Shown here one piece after another: positions 1-8,013 of a stretch of 64,000 nt of DNA. The notes below the pieces were generated by a model that saw only the letters and a program-made list of their open reading frames with translations, was not told where the DNA came from and did not search any database. Numbering within the stretch: the first letter of the stretch is position 1; each line of letters opens with the position of its first letter. A program made the position numbers and the translations under genes. The stretch is from Faunimonas pinastri (GTDB lineage Bacteria; Pseudomonadota; Alphaproteobacteria; Rhizobiales; Afifellaceae), in NCBI RefSeq assembly GCF_900110915.1, contig NZ_FOFG01000005.1:124001-188000 (forward strand). Direction: 5' to 3'.

Positions 1-151
1 CCGCATCCAGCGCCGCCTCGCTTACAGCTCCGCTGCCATTCTGCGGCTCCGCTGCGGGCGCGAACCACGCTTGCAGCAGGTCGTCCGGAACATAGGTTCC
101 GATCCGCAGCGGAAGATTGCGAAGCACCTCGTTCATCGGGTCCGGCGGCAT
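1..151 (-). CDS. Partial hypothetical protein, runs off left edge
   Basis: An open reading frame on the minus strand starts with ATG at 151 and stays open to the window edge, giving about 50 residues (MPPDPMNEVLRNLPLRIGTY...). A GGAG ribosome-binding-like motif lies about 8 bases before the ATG. A second in-frame ATG, 5 codons in, could also serve. I do not recognise the family from this fragment. It is divergent from the flavoprotein gene at 343, which fits a real gene start, but the fragment is too short to be sure. Confidence 0.45.
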   Translation of the reverse strand, partial: MPPDPMNEVLRNLPLRIGTYVPDDLLQAWFAPAAEPQNGSGAVSEAALDA

Positions 152-342
152 GGGCGTTCTCCGTATCCATTCGAAACAACACAGAGGCCGGCCGGAGGTT
201 TCCGCCAAGGGTTTCTTGGGGTTCAGCCGAGATTCAGCAGCGGCCCGGCAGATCCCGCGCAATGCCGCCGCGCAAAGCTTCTCCGCCGAACGAACCAACT
301 TTCGCTTCCGGCGTTCTGCCCCGACATACGAAGGACTGTTCC

Positions 343-1689
343 ATGACATTCGATCTGGTCGTGCTCGGAAGCGGCTCTGCCGCCACCAGAATCGCCGAGA
401 CCTGCCGGAAGGCCGGCTGGAGCGTCGCCGTGGTCGAGGAGCGGGAGTTCGGCGGCACCTGCGCGCTGCGGGGCTGCGAGCCCAAGAAGGTGATCTGGAC
501 GATTACCGAGGCGGTGGATCGCGCGCGGCGGCTGGGCGAGCATGGGGTCGCCGATGGAAAAGACGCGCGGGTCGATTGGCCGGCGCTGATGGCCTTCAAG
601 CGCAGCTTCACCGATCCCGTGCCTGCAAACCGGGCGGAAGAGTTGCGGAAGGCCGGCATCGAGGCGGTCCAGGGCACGGCCCGCTTCGTCGGCCCCAACA
701 CGATCGCGGTGGGCGACCGGGAGCTGGACGCGCGCCACATCGTCATCGCCACCGGCGCGACGCCCGTCCGGCTGCCGGTGAAGGGCTTCGAGCACCTGCT
801 CACTTCCGACGACTTTCTCGCCTTCGGGGAACTGCCGCGCCGGATCGTGCTGGTGGGCGGCGGCTATATCTCATTCGAGTTTGCCCACATGGCGGTGCGC
901 GCCGGGGCGGAGGTGACGCTGCTCCACAAGAACCAGAAGCCGCTCGGTCATTTCGACGGTGATCTGGTGAAGCGGCTGGTGGAGCATTCGCGCCGCCTCG
1001 GCATCCGGGTCGAACTCGACGCGGAGGTGAGCGAGATCGAGAAGCGCGGCGATGGCTTCCGCGTCAGCGTCAAGGACGGGCGCGCCTTCGATGCGGATGT
1101 CGCGATCCACGGGCTCGGCCGCGTGCCGAACCTCGACAGCCTCGATCTGGAAGCGGGCGACGTCGCCTGCGAGAAGGGACGCCTCAAGCTCGACAGGCAC
1201 CTTCGCAGCACCTCGAACCCGGCGGTCTTTGCCGCCGGCGACGCGGCATCTAACGGTGCCGCCCTGACCCCGATCGCCACGGAAGACGCGGAATGCGTGG
1301 CGCAGAACCTCTTGCAAGACTGCACGCACGAACCCGATTACAACGGCTTCGCCAGTGTCGTCTTCACCATTCCCCCGCTCGCCATGACCGGCCTCACCGA
1401 GGAAAAGGCGCGGGAGAACGGTCGCGAGATCGACGTGCATACCGGTTCCATGGACAGCTTCCAGTCCGTTCGCCGCGACGGACACGAGGATGCCGGGACC
1501 GCCTACAAGGTGATCGTCGACCGGCAAACCGGCTGCATCGTCGGCGCGCATCTGTTCGTCCCGGACGCGCAGGAGGTGATCAACCTTTTCGCGCTTTCCG
1601 TGCGGCTGGACGTGAAGGCGAGCGAACTGGACAAGCTCCTCTCCGCCTATCCGTCCGGCGCTTCCAATATCACGAGCATGCTGGGCTGA
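343..1689 (+). CDS. FAD/NAD(P)-dependent disulfide oxidoreductase-like flavoprotein
   Basis: A 448-residue member of the glutathione reductase / mercuric reductase / dihydrolipoamide dehydrogenase superfamily. The N-terminus has the FAD dinucleotide-binding motif (GSGSAA, residues 9-14) and the redox-active disulfide pair C40 and C45 in GGTCALRGCEPKK. A second nucleotide-binding motif (VGGGYISFEF) follows mid-protein, and a C-terminal dimerisation domain ends in AYPSGASNI. The usual catalytic His-Pro of that last motif reads Tyr-Pro here, so classical glutathione reduction is uncertain and the substrate is unknown. The ATG at 343 is chosen because the FAD motif begins right after it; longer in-frame starts add unlike sequence. 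It appears monocistronic. Confidence 0.85.
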   Translation: MTFDLVVLGSGSAATRIAETCRKAGWSVAVVEEREFGGTCALRGCEPKKVIWTITEAVDRARRLGEHGVADGKDARVDWPALMAFKRSFTDPVPANRAEELRKAGIEAVQGTARFVGPNTIAVGDRELDARHIVIATGATPVRLPVKGFEHLLTSDDFLAFGELPRRIVLVGGGYISFEFAHMAVRAGAEVTLLHKNQKPLGHFDGDLVKRLVEHSRRLGIRVELDAEVSEIEKRGDGFRVSVKDGRAFDADVAIHGLGRVPNLDSLDLEAGDVACEKGRLKLDRHLRSTSNPAVFAAGDAASNGAALTPIATEDAECVAQNLLQDCTHEPDYNGFASVVFTIPPLAMTGLTEEKARENGREIDVHTGSMDSFQSVRRDGHEDAGTAYKVIVDRQTGCIVGAHLFVPDAQEVINLFALSVRLDVKASELDKLLSAYPSGASNITSMLG

Positions 1690-1780
1690 TCGCTGTCCCA
1701 CTGCGAAATCGGGAACAAAGCCGTGCAAGGTTTCTGTGCAGCATGCTAGTTTCGTAATCCTCAGTTGAGGAGCAGACTGG

Positions 1781-2758
1781 ATGGCGCCCAGCAAAGCTTT
1801 GGAACGGTGGCCGGAACTTCCCTTTCTCCAGTGGCGCGACACGGCGCTTACCCTGCAGCTCTGGACGCAGATCGTCGGCAAGGTCCGGCTGGCGCTCACG
1901 CCCTGGGTCAATCATAGCTGGCACGTTCCGCTCTATGTGACCGCGCGCGGTCTCGGCACGACGCCGATCCCCGCCGGCGACGTCTTCCTGGAGATGGAAT
2001 TCGACTTCATCGACCATCGCCTCGTTTGCCGCACCAGCGCGGGCGAAACGCGCTTTCTGGAACTCCGGCCCCGCTCCGTCGCCGATTTCCATGCCGAGCT
2101 CATGCAGGTGCTGGCCGGTCTCGGTATCGCCGTCGCGATCGGCGGCACCCCGAGCGAGATGCCGGATCCGGTGCCCTTCGCCGAGGATCGGGCCCATGCG
2201 AGCTACGACGCGGATGCCGCCCGGCGCTTCTGGCACGTTCTGCTCCGCGCCGATGCCGTTCTGAAACACTTCCGCACGGGGTTTCTCGGCAAGGTAAGCC
2301 CCGTGCATTTCTTCTGGGGCAGCTTCGATCTGGCCGTGACCCGCTTTTCCGGTCGGCGGGCGCCGTTGCATCCCGGCGGCGTGCCCGGCCTGCCCGACCC
2401 CGTCACCCGCGAAGCCTATTCGCACGAGGTGAGCAGCGCCGGTTTCTGGCCGGGCAGCGACGCCTTTCCGGAAGCGGCCTTCTACGCCTATTCATGGCCA
2501 GAACCCGGCGGCTTTCGCGACTGGCCGATGCCGGAGGGCGCGCGCTTCGACGAGAAGCTCGGCGAGTTCATCCTGCCCTACGACACCGTCCGTAGTGCCG
2601 CCGATCCGGACGCCCTGCTCCTCCGATTCCTGACCGCCACCTATGAGGCCGCCGCGGAAAATGCGGGCTGGGACCGGCGCGGCCTGGAATGTTCGCTGGG
2701 CGAAGCTGGCCGGCCGCGACACGTGGAGGATACGGCGCCGGCCATTTCCCGGACGTAG
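1781..2758 (+). CDS. DUF5996 family protein
   Basis: A 325-residue soluble protein resembling the DUF5996 family: the start WPELPFLQWRDTALTLQLWTQ and the segment SPVHFFWGSFDLAVTRFSGR are typical. No signal peptide or membrane segment is visible. Function is unknown. It begins 91 bases after the flavoprotein gene with a TTGAGGAG ribosome-binding region upstream, so the two could share a transcript. The DUF763 gene follows in another frame 52 bases later. Confidence 0.85.
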   Translation: MAPSKALERWPELPFLQWRDTALTLQLWTQIVGKVRLALTPWVNHSWHVPLYVTARGLGTTPIPAGDVFLEMEFDFIDHRLVCRTSAGETRFLELRPRSVADFHAELMQVLAGLGIAVAIGGTPSEMPDPVPFAEDRAHASYDADAARRFWHVLLRADAVLKHFRTGFLGKVSPVHFFWGSFDLAVTRFSGRRAPLHPGGVPGLPDPVTREAYSHEVSSAGFWPGSDAFPEAAFYAYSWPEPGGFRDWPMPEGARFDEKLGEFILPYDTVRSAADPDALLLRFLTATYEAAAENAGWDRRGLECSLGEAGRPRHVEDTAPAISRT

Positions 2759-2810
2759 AAGTGCGGGTGCGGGCATGCTAGAATGTTCGCAATTCGTTCC
2801 GGAGTATGTC

Positions 2811-4094
2811 GTGGCTCGACGCGCGGGCAGCGCCGATCTTCCCCTGCATGGCGGGCGCGTGCCCGCCTGGCTCGGCCAGCGCATGACGCGGCTGGGCGCG
2901 GTGATCACGCAGGCGATCGTCCATCATTACGGGCGCGACGAGTTCCTGCGTCGCCTGGCCCACCCTTTCTGGTTCCAGTCCTTCGGCGCCGTAATGGGCA
3001 TGGACTGGCATTCCTCCGGCATCACCACCAGCGTCATCCGCTCGCTGAAACGCGGCCTCACGCCCCTCTCGGGCGAACTCGGCATTCATGTCTGCGGCGG
3101 TCGCGGGCGACATTCGCGGGAGACACCGGCGGAACTCGCCGCGATCAGCCACCGCGTCGGCTTCGACGGGACGGCGCTGGCAAAGGCGAGCCGCCTCGTC
3201 GCCAAGGTGGACAGCGCCGCCGTGCAGGACGGCTTCGACCTCTACCTCCACGGTTTCATCGTCACCGATGACGGAAAGTGGGTGGTGGTGCAGCAGGGCA
3301 TGAACGGCGACAGCCGGCTGGCCCGCCGCTATCACTGGCTTTCGGAAGACCTGAAGAGCTTCGTCGACACGCCCCACGCGGCGATCGACGGCCGCAACCA
3401 GGGCAATATCGTCAACCTGACCGACAGGCGCGCAAAGGCGTCCCGGCTCGGCCAGATCGACCTTCTGCGCGATCTCGGCCCCGACCGCATCGCCTCGGAA
3501 GTGGCGGAGATGGAAGGCCGGACCGATCCGCCAACGCCTCCGACGGACCAGTTCATGCTGCCGCATCTCATCATGCCGGCGCATCACGATGTCAGGCCGA
3601 AGGACGTGATCATCCGCCGCCTGCATGGCGCGCTGGCCGCTGCCGCGGAAGCCGGTCCGACCGATTTCGCCGATCTCCTGCTGGTGCCCGGTGTCGGCGC
3701 GCGCACGGTGCGCTCGCTGGCGATGGTGGCGGAAGTGGTGCATGGCGCGCCCTGCCGTTTCGACGATCCGGCCCGCTTCTCCCTCGCCCATGGCGGCAAG
3801 GACCGGCACCCCTATCCCGTGCCCACGATCGTCTTCGACAAGACCATCGAGGTGCTGAAATCGGCGGTGACGCAGGCGAAGCTCGGCAACGACGAAAAGC
3901 TCGACGCGATCCGCCGGCTCGACGAGCAGACGCGCCGGCTGGAGCGCACCGCCACCGGCCCCTCCCTGCCGGAGTTCATCCGCGAGGAACGGGAGCGCTC
4001 GCACGATTATGGCGGCCGCAGCGTCTTCGGCTGGGAGCCCGCGCCGGAAGCCGAAGCCGCGTCCGGCCACGCAAAAACCCGCAACGCTTCCTAG
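2811..4094 (+). CDS. DUF763 domain-containing protein
   Basis: A 427-residue protein of the DUF763 family, recognised by the opening ARRAGSADLPLHGGRVPAWL, the block FGAVMGMDWHSSGITT and the later LPHLIMPAHHDVRPKDV. The C-terminal half contains a helix-hairpin-helix-like stretch (LLLVPGVGARTVRSLAMV), which suggests nucleic acid binding; this is inference. A GTG at 2811 is preferred over the ATG at 2775 because it gives the conserved family start and has GGAG at 2801-2804 with good spacing. Family function is not established. Confidence 0.85.
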   Translation: MARRAGSADLPLHGGRVPAWLGQRMTRLGAVITQAIVHHYGRDEFLRRLAHPFWFQSFGAVMGMDWHSSGITTSVIRSLKRGLTPLSGELGIHVCGGRGRHSRETPAELAAISHRVGFDGTALAKASRLVAKVDSAAVQDGFDLYLHGFIVTDDGKWVVVQQGMNGDSRLARRYHWLSEDLKSFVDTPHAAIDGRNQGNIVNLTDRRAKASRLGQIDLLRDLGPDRIASEVAEMEGRTDPPTPPTDQFMLPHLIMPAHHDVRPKDVIIRRLHGALAAAAEAGPTDFADLLLVPGVGARTVRSLAMVAEVVHGAPCRFDDPARFSLAHGGKDRHPYPVPTIVFDKTIEVLKSAVTQAKLGNDEKLDAIRRLDEQTRRLERTATGPSLPEFIREERERSHDYGGRSVFGWEPAPEAEAASGHAKTRNAS

Positions 4095-4259
4095 TTTACC
4101 CCCGCACCGGCTCCGACACGCGCTCCCGGGCGCCTGTCGAAATCACCGGCGGGTGCTCTATGTCGTTCTCGACATCAGACGTTCGCCACCAGCCGCCTCC
4201 GAGGTCGTGCCGGTCGGTGACGCATCGAAAGAGACCCCGAACGGGGCAAAGGAGAGACG

Positions 4260-5102
4260 ATGCCGACCATTGCCATCATCGCCCCCGGCAACATGGGAGC
4301 AGCCGTCGCCAGGAGGTTGACCCATGCGGGCGCCCGCGTGGTGACGTCGCTCGCCGGCCGCAGCCAGGCCAGCCGCGACCGCGCGCGGGATGCCGGCATG
4401 GAGGATGTGGGCGAGGAGGCGCTTGCCGCCGCCGACACGATTCTTTCCATCCTGCCGCCGGGCGATGCGGAAGCGCTGGCCCGGCGGCTCGCCCCGATCC
4501 TCGCCCGGGCAGACACCCGGCCGCTTTACGCCGATTGCAACGCCGTTTCGCCGGAAACCGTCGGGCGTATCGGCGGGATCGTCGCTTCCGCCGGTTGCCC
4601 CTTCGTGGATGTCGGCATCATCGGTGGACCGCCGAAGGACAATTCCTCCGGCCCTGCCTTCTATGCCTCCGGCGAGGCGGCGCGACGGCTGGAGGCGCTG
4701 CGCGATCTCGGCATCGATATCCGGGTCCTCCCCAAGCCGGTCGGCGCCGCCTCGGCGCTGAAGATGTCCTATTCCGGCATCACCAAGGGCCTGACGGCGC
4801 TGGGCGCCGCGATGATGCTGGCGGCCCACGAAGCGGGCGTGGCGGAAGACCTGACAAGCGAACTCGACGAGAGCCAGCCCGTTCTCGCCGACTGGCTGAA
4901 GCGGCAGGTGCCCCGGATGTACGGGAAGGCCTATCGCTGGGACGGCGAAATGGAGGAGATCGCCTCCTTCGCCGGCCGTGAACGCGGGTCCGGCATTATC
5001 TATACCGGTGCGGCGCGGCTCTATCGCGAGATCGCCGAGGATCTGCGAGGCGAGCGCGAGCAGATCGCGGCGCTGGACGAGGTGATTTCGCGGATCGCCT
5101 GA
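4260..5102 (+). CDS. NAD(P)-dependent oxidoreductase, 6PGDH-like with DUF1932 C-terminus
   Basis: A 280-residue protein with an N-terminal Rossmann fold (IAIIAPGNMGAAVARRL, residues 4-20) of the 6-phosphogluconate / beta-hydroxyacid dehydrogenase type. The C-terminal helical domain resembles DUF1932. The segment VGAASALKMSYSGITKG contains the conserved lysine region expected for catalysis in this superfamily. A strong ribosome-binding site (AAAGGAGAGACG) precedes the ATG. The exact substrate is unknown. The DUF3830 gene follows 135 bases downstream on the same strand, which suggests a shared catabolic role but does not prove one. Confidence 0.8.
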   Translation: MPTIAIIAPGNMGAAVARRLTHAGARVVTSLAGRSQASRDRARDAGMEDVGEEALAAADTILSILPPGDAEALARRLAPILARADTRPLYADCNAVSPETVGRIGGIVASAGCPFVDVGIIGGPPKDNSSGPAFYASGEAARRLEALRDLGIDIRVLPKPVGAASALKMSYSGITKGLTALGAAMMLAAHEAGVAEDLTSELDESQPVLADWLKRQVPRMYGKAYRWDGEMEEIASFAGRERGSGIIYTGAARLYREIAEDLRGEREQIAALDEVISRIA

Positions 5103-5237
5103 GCGGCTCAGCCGCCGCAACGAACGTGTTGACCGCCACGTCACCCCGGCTACCGCGCCGCAAGGTTCCGTGCCACGCTGGATCACGCGCGGGGGCACGT
5201 CCCCCGCCCTTTGCTCTCGACAAGGACCTTTTCCCGA

Positions 5238-5651
5238 ATGACCGACCTCGTCATCGAAATCGACGGCCACAGCTTCCCCGCCCGCTTCGAAGAAACCGCC
5301 GCGCCGAAGACCGTGGCAGCCTTCCGCGCCGTGCTGCCCTATTCGGAACGCATCATCCATGTCCGCTGGAGCGGCGAGGCCTGCTGGATCCCGCTCGGCG
5401 ACGCGGATTTCGGCCTCGGCTACGAGAACGCCACCAGTCATCCCGCGCCCGGCCAGATCATCCTGTATCCCGGCGGCGTCAGCGAAACCGAAATCCTGCT
5501 GGGCTATGGCGCCGTCGCCTTCGCCTCCAAGGCCGGGCCGCTGGCGGGCAACCACTTCATCACCATCACCGACAATCTCGACAAGCTCGCCGAACTCGGC
5601 CGCGAAACGCTGCAGACCGGCGCCAAGAAAATCGTCTTCAGGGCTGCTTGA
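5238..5651 (+). CDS. DUF3830 family protein
   Basis: A 137-residue protein resembling DUF3830, a small beta-rich cyclophilin-like fold: AAPKTVAAFRAVLPYSERIIHVRWSGEACW in the N-terminal half, and GDADFGLGYENATSHPAPGQ plus YPGGVSETEILLGYG in the middle. The ATG at 5238 starts the conserved MTDLVIEIDG; AAGGA lies 11 bases upstream. Molecular function is unknown. A hairpin repeat array begins within a few bases of the stop codon. Confidence 0.75.
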   Translation: MTDLVIEIDGHSFPARFEETAAPKTVAAFRAVLPYSERIIHVRWSGEACWIPLGDADFGLGYENATSHPAPGQIILYPGGVSETEILLGYGAVAFASKAGPLAGNHFITITDNLDKLAELGRETLQTGAKKIVFRAA

Positions 5652-5655
5652 TCCC

Positions 5656-5870
5656 CGGGCGAGCCGGAACGGCTCGTCCCGTCTTCCATCCCACCCGGGC
5701 GAGCCGGAACGGCTCGTCCCGTCTTCCATCCCACCCGGGCGAGCCGGAACGGCTCGTCCCGCCTTCCATCTACCCGGGCGAGCCGCACGGCTCGTCCCGT
5801 CTTCCATCCCACCAGGGCGGCCGGAACGGCCGTCCCGTCGGACCGGTAACGGCCATCCCGCTAGCCCATC
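5656..5870. repeat. Tandem ~40-bp repeat array, one compact hairpin per unit
   Basis: Four well-conserved units begin at about 5661, 5701, 5741 and 5780 (40, 40, 39 and 39 bp), followed by at least two degenerate units to about 5870. Each unit has an inverted repeat CGAGCCG-GAA-CGGCTCG, then TCCCGTCTTCCATCCCACCCGGG. The hairpins lie at 5660-5676, 5700-5716, 5740-5756, 5779-5794 and 5818-5832. In the fifth the left arm has lost an A and the right arm the matching T, giving CGGCCG-GAA-CGGCCG, so pairing is preserved. The array fills the gap between the DUF3830 gene and the promoter of the next regulator. Period 40 is not a multiple of three, so it is unlikely to encode protein. Confidence 0.9.
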
Positions 5871-5951
5871 CTGGTCGCCCGGCCCGTTAGCCCGGCCCCG
5901 GAATACTCCCGCTTCGGTTCATTCGTCCCCGCCCCTCCGCATGACAGTCGC

Positions 5952-5980
5952 TTGACAAGAACGCTGCCTTCGCGAACCAT
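5952..5980 (+). promoter_or_regulatory. Putative sigma-70-type promoter of the FadR-like regulator operon
   Basis: A perfect TTGACA box lies at 5952-5957. With a 17-base spacer the -10 region would be AACCAT (5975-5980), which is weak. The palindromic operator begins at the next base, so a bound repressor would cover the start of transcription. The -10 assignment is inference. Confidence 0.5.
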
Positions 5981-5999
5981 GAATTGGTCAGACCAATTC
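5981..5999. promoter_or_regulatory. FadR/PdhR-type operator palindrome
   Basis: A perfect 19-bp inverted repeat, GAATTGGTC-A-GACCAATTC. It contains AATTGGTNNNACCAATT, the known binding pattern of PdhR-like members of the GntR/FadR family. It sits 29 bases before the start codon of a regulator of exactly this family and directly after a TTGACA promoter box, so autoregulation is the simplest reading. Confidence 0.8.
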
Positions 6000-6028
6000 G
6001 AGTGGAAGCGGTCGGGCGGGGGAGAGGC

Positions 6029-6739
6029 ATGGTTCCGGCGGACTGGACCGAGGAAAAATCCGAGATCGCGTCGGCCAGAACGGGCGACGCGATGCAGGCC
6101 ATGGCCGCCTTCATCGCCGCGTCCGATCTCCGCCCGGGCGACCGCCTGCCGCCCGAGCGCCGCCTCGTTGACGAACTCTCCGTCGGCCGCTCCACCATTC
6201 GCGAGGTGATCCGCCACTGGCAGGCGCTGGGCGTGGTGGAAAGCCGGCAGGGAAGCGGCACCTATCTCCTGCGCCGCATCACCCCGGAAACCATGCACGT
6301 GCCGCTGGCCATCGAGGCGCGGCGAAGCGGCCTTCTGCAGATGCTGGAAGTCCGGCGCGGGCTGGAAGTGGAAGCGAGCGCGCTTGCGGCGTCCCGCTGC
6401 CAAGCCGGCGCCCTCCGCATCATCGAGGACCGGTTGGACGCCATGGAAGCGGTGCATCTGGAGAAGGGCTGCGCCGGCCCCGAGGACCTCGCCTTCCACC
6501 TCTCCATCTACGAGGCCTGCGGCAACCCGCTCTTCGGACAGCTTCTCTCGCAGATGCGCGAGAGCGTGTCGGCGCTGTTCGCCCTCTCCGATCTCCGGGT
6601 GGACTTCGCCGCCCGCTCCTTTCCGTTCCATCGCACGCTCTTCAACGCCATCGCCATCGGCAATGCGGAAGCCGCGCGCGTCGAGACGCTGAAGATCCTC
6701 GCCATCGTCGAGGAAGACATCAAGGACATGCTGAGATGA
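6029..6739 (+). CDS. GntR family regulator, FadR subfamily (FCD domain)
   Basis: A 236-residue transcription factor. The N-terminal winged helix-turn-helix (about residues 15-85) shows the GntR signature LRPGDRLPPERRLVDELSVGRSTIREVI...GVVESRQGSGTYL. The C-terminal helical FCD ligand domain (about 95-230) carries LEVRRGLEVEASALAA, FHLSIYEACGNPLF and FHRTLFNAI, whose Asp/His residues usually hold a metal and an organic-acid ligand. ATG 6029 has GGGGGAGAGG just upstream; a longer TTG start at 5984 would overlap the operator and is unlikely. The gene overlaps the next by ATGA, so it is translationally coupled to the PLP enzyme. The effector is unknown. Confidence 0.88.
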   Translation: MVPADWTEEKSEIASARTGDAMQAMAAFIAASDLRPGDRLPPERRLVDELSVGRSTIREVIRHWQALGVVESRQGSGTYLLRRITPETMHVPLAIEARRSGLLQMLEVRRGLEVEASALAASRCQAGALRIIEDRLDAMEAVHLEKGCAGPEDLAFHLSIYEACGNPLFGQLLSQMRESVSALFALSDLRVDFAARSFPFHRTLFNAIAIGNAEAARVETLKILAIVEEDIKDMLR

Positions 6740-7923
6740 ACGCCCCCGGTCGTGCAACTATCGCCGATCCCGTTGCCCGCGCGATGCAGATCCTCGCCCA
6801 TGACGAGACGCACGCTTACGAGGCCGTGGTCCCGCCGATCGCGCAGACCTCGCTCTTCACCTTCGCCTCCTACGCCGAGATGGAGGAGACCTATCGCGGG
6901 CTGAAGACACGGCCGGTGTATACGCGCGGGCTGAACCCGACCGTCCGCCTCTTCGAGGAAAAGATGGCGGCGCTGGAAGGCGGCGAGGACGCGCTCGGTT
7001 TCGCCAGCGGCATGGCGGCGATATCCTCCGCCATCCTGGCCTTCGTCCAGCCGGGCGATCGCGTGGTCTGCGTCGAGCACGTCTATCCCGATGCCTACCG
7101 CCTCTTCGAAACCTATCTGAAGAGCATGAAGGTCAGCGTCGATTACGTCGACGGCCGCGACGTGGAAGCCGTCCGCCGCGCTTTGCCGGGCGCGCGGCTC
7201 TTCTACATGGAAAGCCCGACCAGCTGGCTGATGCACACGCACGACGTCGCGACGCTCGCCGGTATCGCGCGCGAGCATGGCGTGCTTTCGGTCATCGACA
7301 ACAGCTGGGCCAGTCCGATCTTCCAGCAGCCACTGGCGCTCGGCGTCGACCTCGTCGTGCATTCCGCCTCCAAATATATCGGCGGCCACAGCGACGTGGT
7401 AGCGGGCATCGTGATCGGCTCCCGCGAGCTCGTCGGCACCGTGCGCTCGCGCATCTATCCCTATCTCGGCGGCAAGCTTTCGCCCTTCGACGCGTGGCTG
7501 TTGCTCCGCGGCCTGCGCACCCTGCCGATCCGCATGAAGGCGCATGAGGCGTCGGCCTTGCATGTGGCCCGCCAGCTCGCCCTCCATCCGGCGGTGACGG
7601 AGGTCTACCATCCCGGCCTCGGCAACACGCTGCCGGAAGGCCTCTCCGGCACGTCGGGCCTCTTCGCCTTCGCCTTCGACGACAGCATCGACATCGCCCG
7701 CTTCGCCGATGCGCTGACCTTCTTCAAGCTTGGCGTCAGCTGGGGCGGGCACGAAAGCCTCGTCGTGCCGGCACAGGTCGTCCGCGTGCAGGCGGCCGGG
7801 CCGAACTCCGCCATCGATTTCGGCGTTTCGGAGCGCGTCGTGCGCCTGCATGTCGGGCTGGAAGGACAGGACGCGCTCTGGAGCGACCTCGCCCGCGCCA
7901 TCGAGGAGGCGCGGAGGGACTGA
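6736..7923 (+). CDS. Cys/Met metabolism PLP-dependent enzyme (cystathionine beta-lyase-like)
   Basis: A 395-residue fold-type I PLP enzyme of the cystathionine gamma-synthase / beta-lyase family. PVYTRGLNPTVRLFEEKMAALEG is the conserved N-terminal region and FASGMAAISSAI the phosphate-binding region. The PLP-binding lysine is K213 in SASKYIGGHSD, and LSPFDAWLLLRGLRTLPIRM is a family hallmark. It resembles MetC-type lyases, but the substrate cannot be fixed from sequence. The start overlaps the regulator stop (ATGA). A sugar-type ABC transporter follows, so the enzyme may act on the imported compound rather than in methionine synthesis. Confidence 0.85.
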   Translation: MNAPGRATIADPVARAMQILAHDETHAYEAVVPPIAQTSLFTFASYAEMEETYRGLKTRPVYTRGLNPTVRLFEEKMAALEGGEDALGFASGMAAISSAILAFVQPGDRVVCVEHVYPDAYRLFETYLKSMKVSVDYVDGRDVEAVRRALPGARLFYMESPTSWLMHTHDVATLAGIAREHGVLSVIDNSWASPIFQQPLALGVDLVVHSASKYIGGHSDVVAGIVIGSRELVGTVRSRIYPYLGGKLSPFDAWLLLRGLRTLPIRMKAHEASALHVARQLALHPAVTEVYHPGLGNTLPEGLSGTSGLFAFAFDDSIDIARFADALTFFKLGVSWGGHESLVVPAQVVRVQAAGPNSAIDFGVSERVVRLHVGLEGQDALWSDLARAIEEARRD

Positions 7924-8013
7924 AAGCCGGCCTGGGGAGGGCCGGCACGGGAGGAGGCGGGCGCCCGGGGGAACGGCGTCCGCTGAGAGACCAAGCAACT
8001 GGAGGGGAAAACA

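Noticed and set aside
4160-4175. Inverted repeat ATGTCG-TTCT-CGACAT before the DUF1932 dehydrogenase gene as operator or terminator
   Set aside because: A short 6-bp stem without T-run, no regulator next to it and no matching family site; could be chance.
5504-5812. Repetitive peptide (MEDGTSRSGSPG-like) readable on the minus strand across the hairpin array
   Set aside because: The repeat period of 40 is not a multiple of three, so the peptide cycles through three frames; selection is visible on base pairing, not on codons.
5656-5870. CRISPR array
   Set aside because: Units are directly adjacent with no variable spacers and no cas genes are present.
7926-7946. GCCGGCC / GGCCGGC hairpin between the lyase and the binding-protein gene as a terminator
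   Set aside because: No T-run follows and the spacing suits a continuous operon; in GC-rich DNA such stems arise often.
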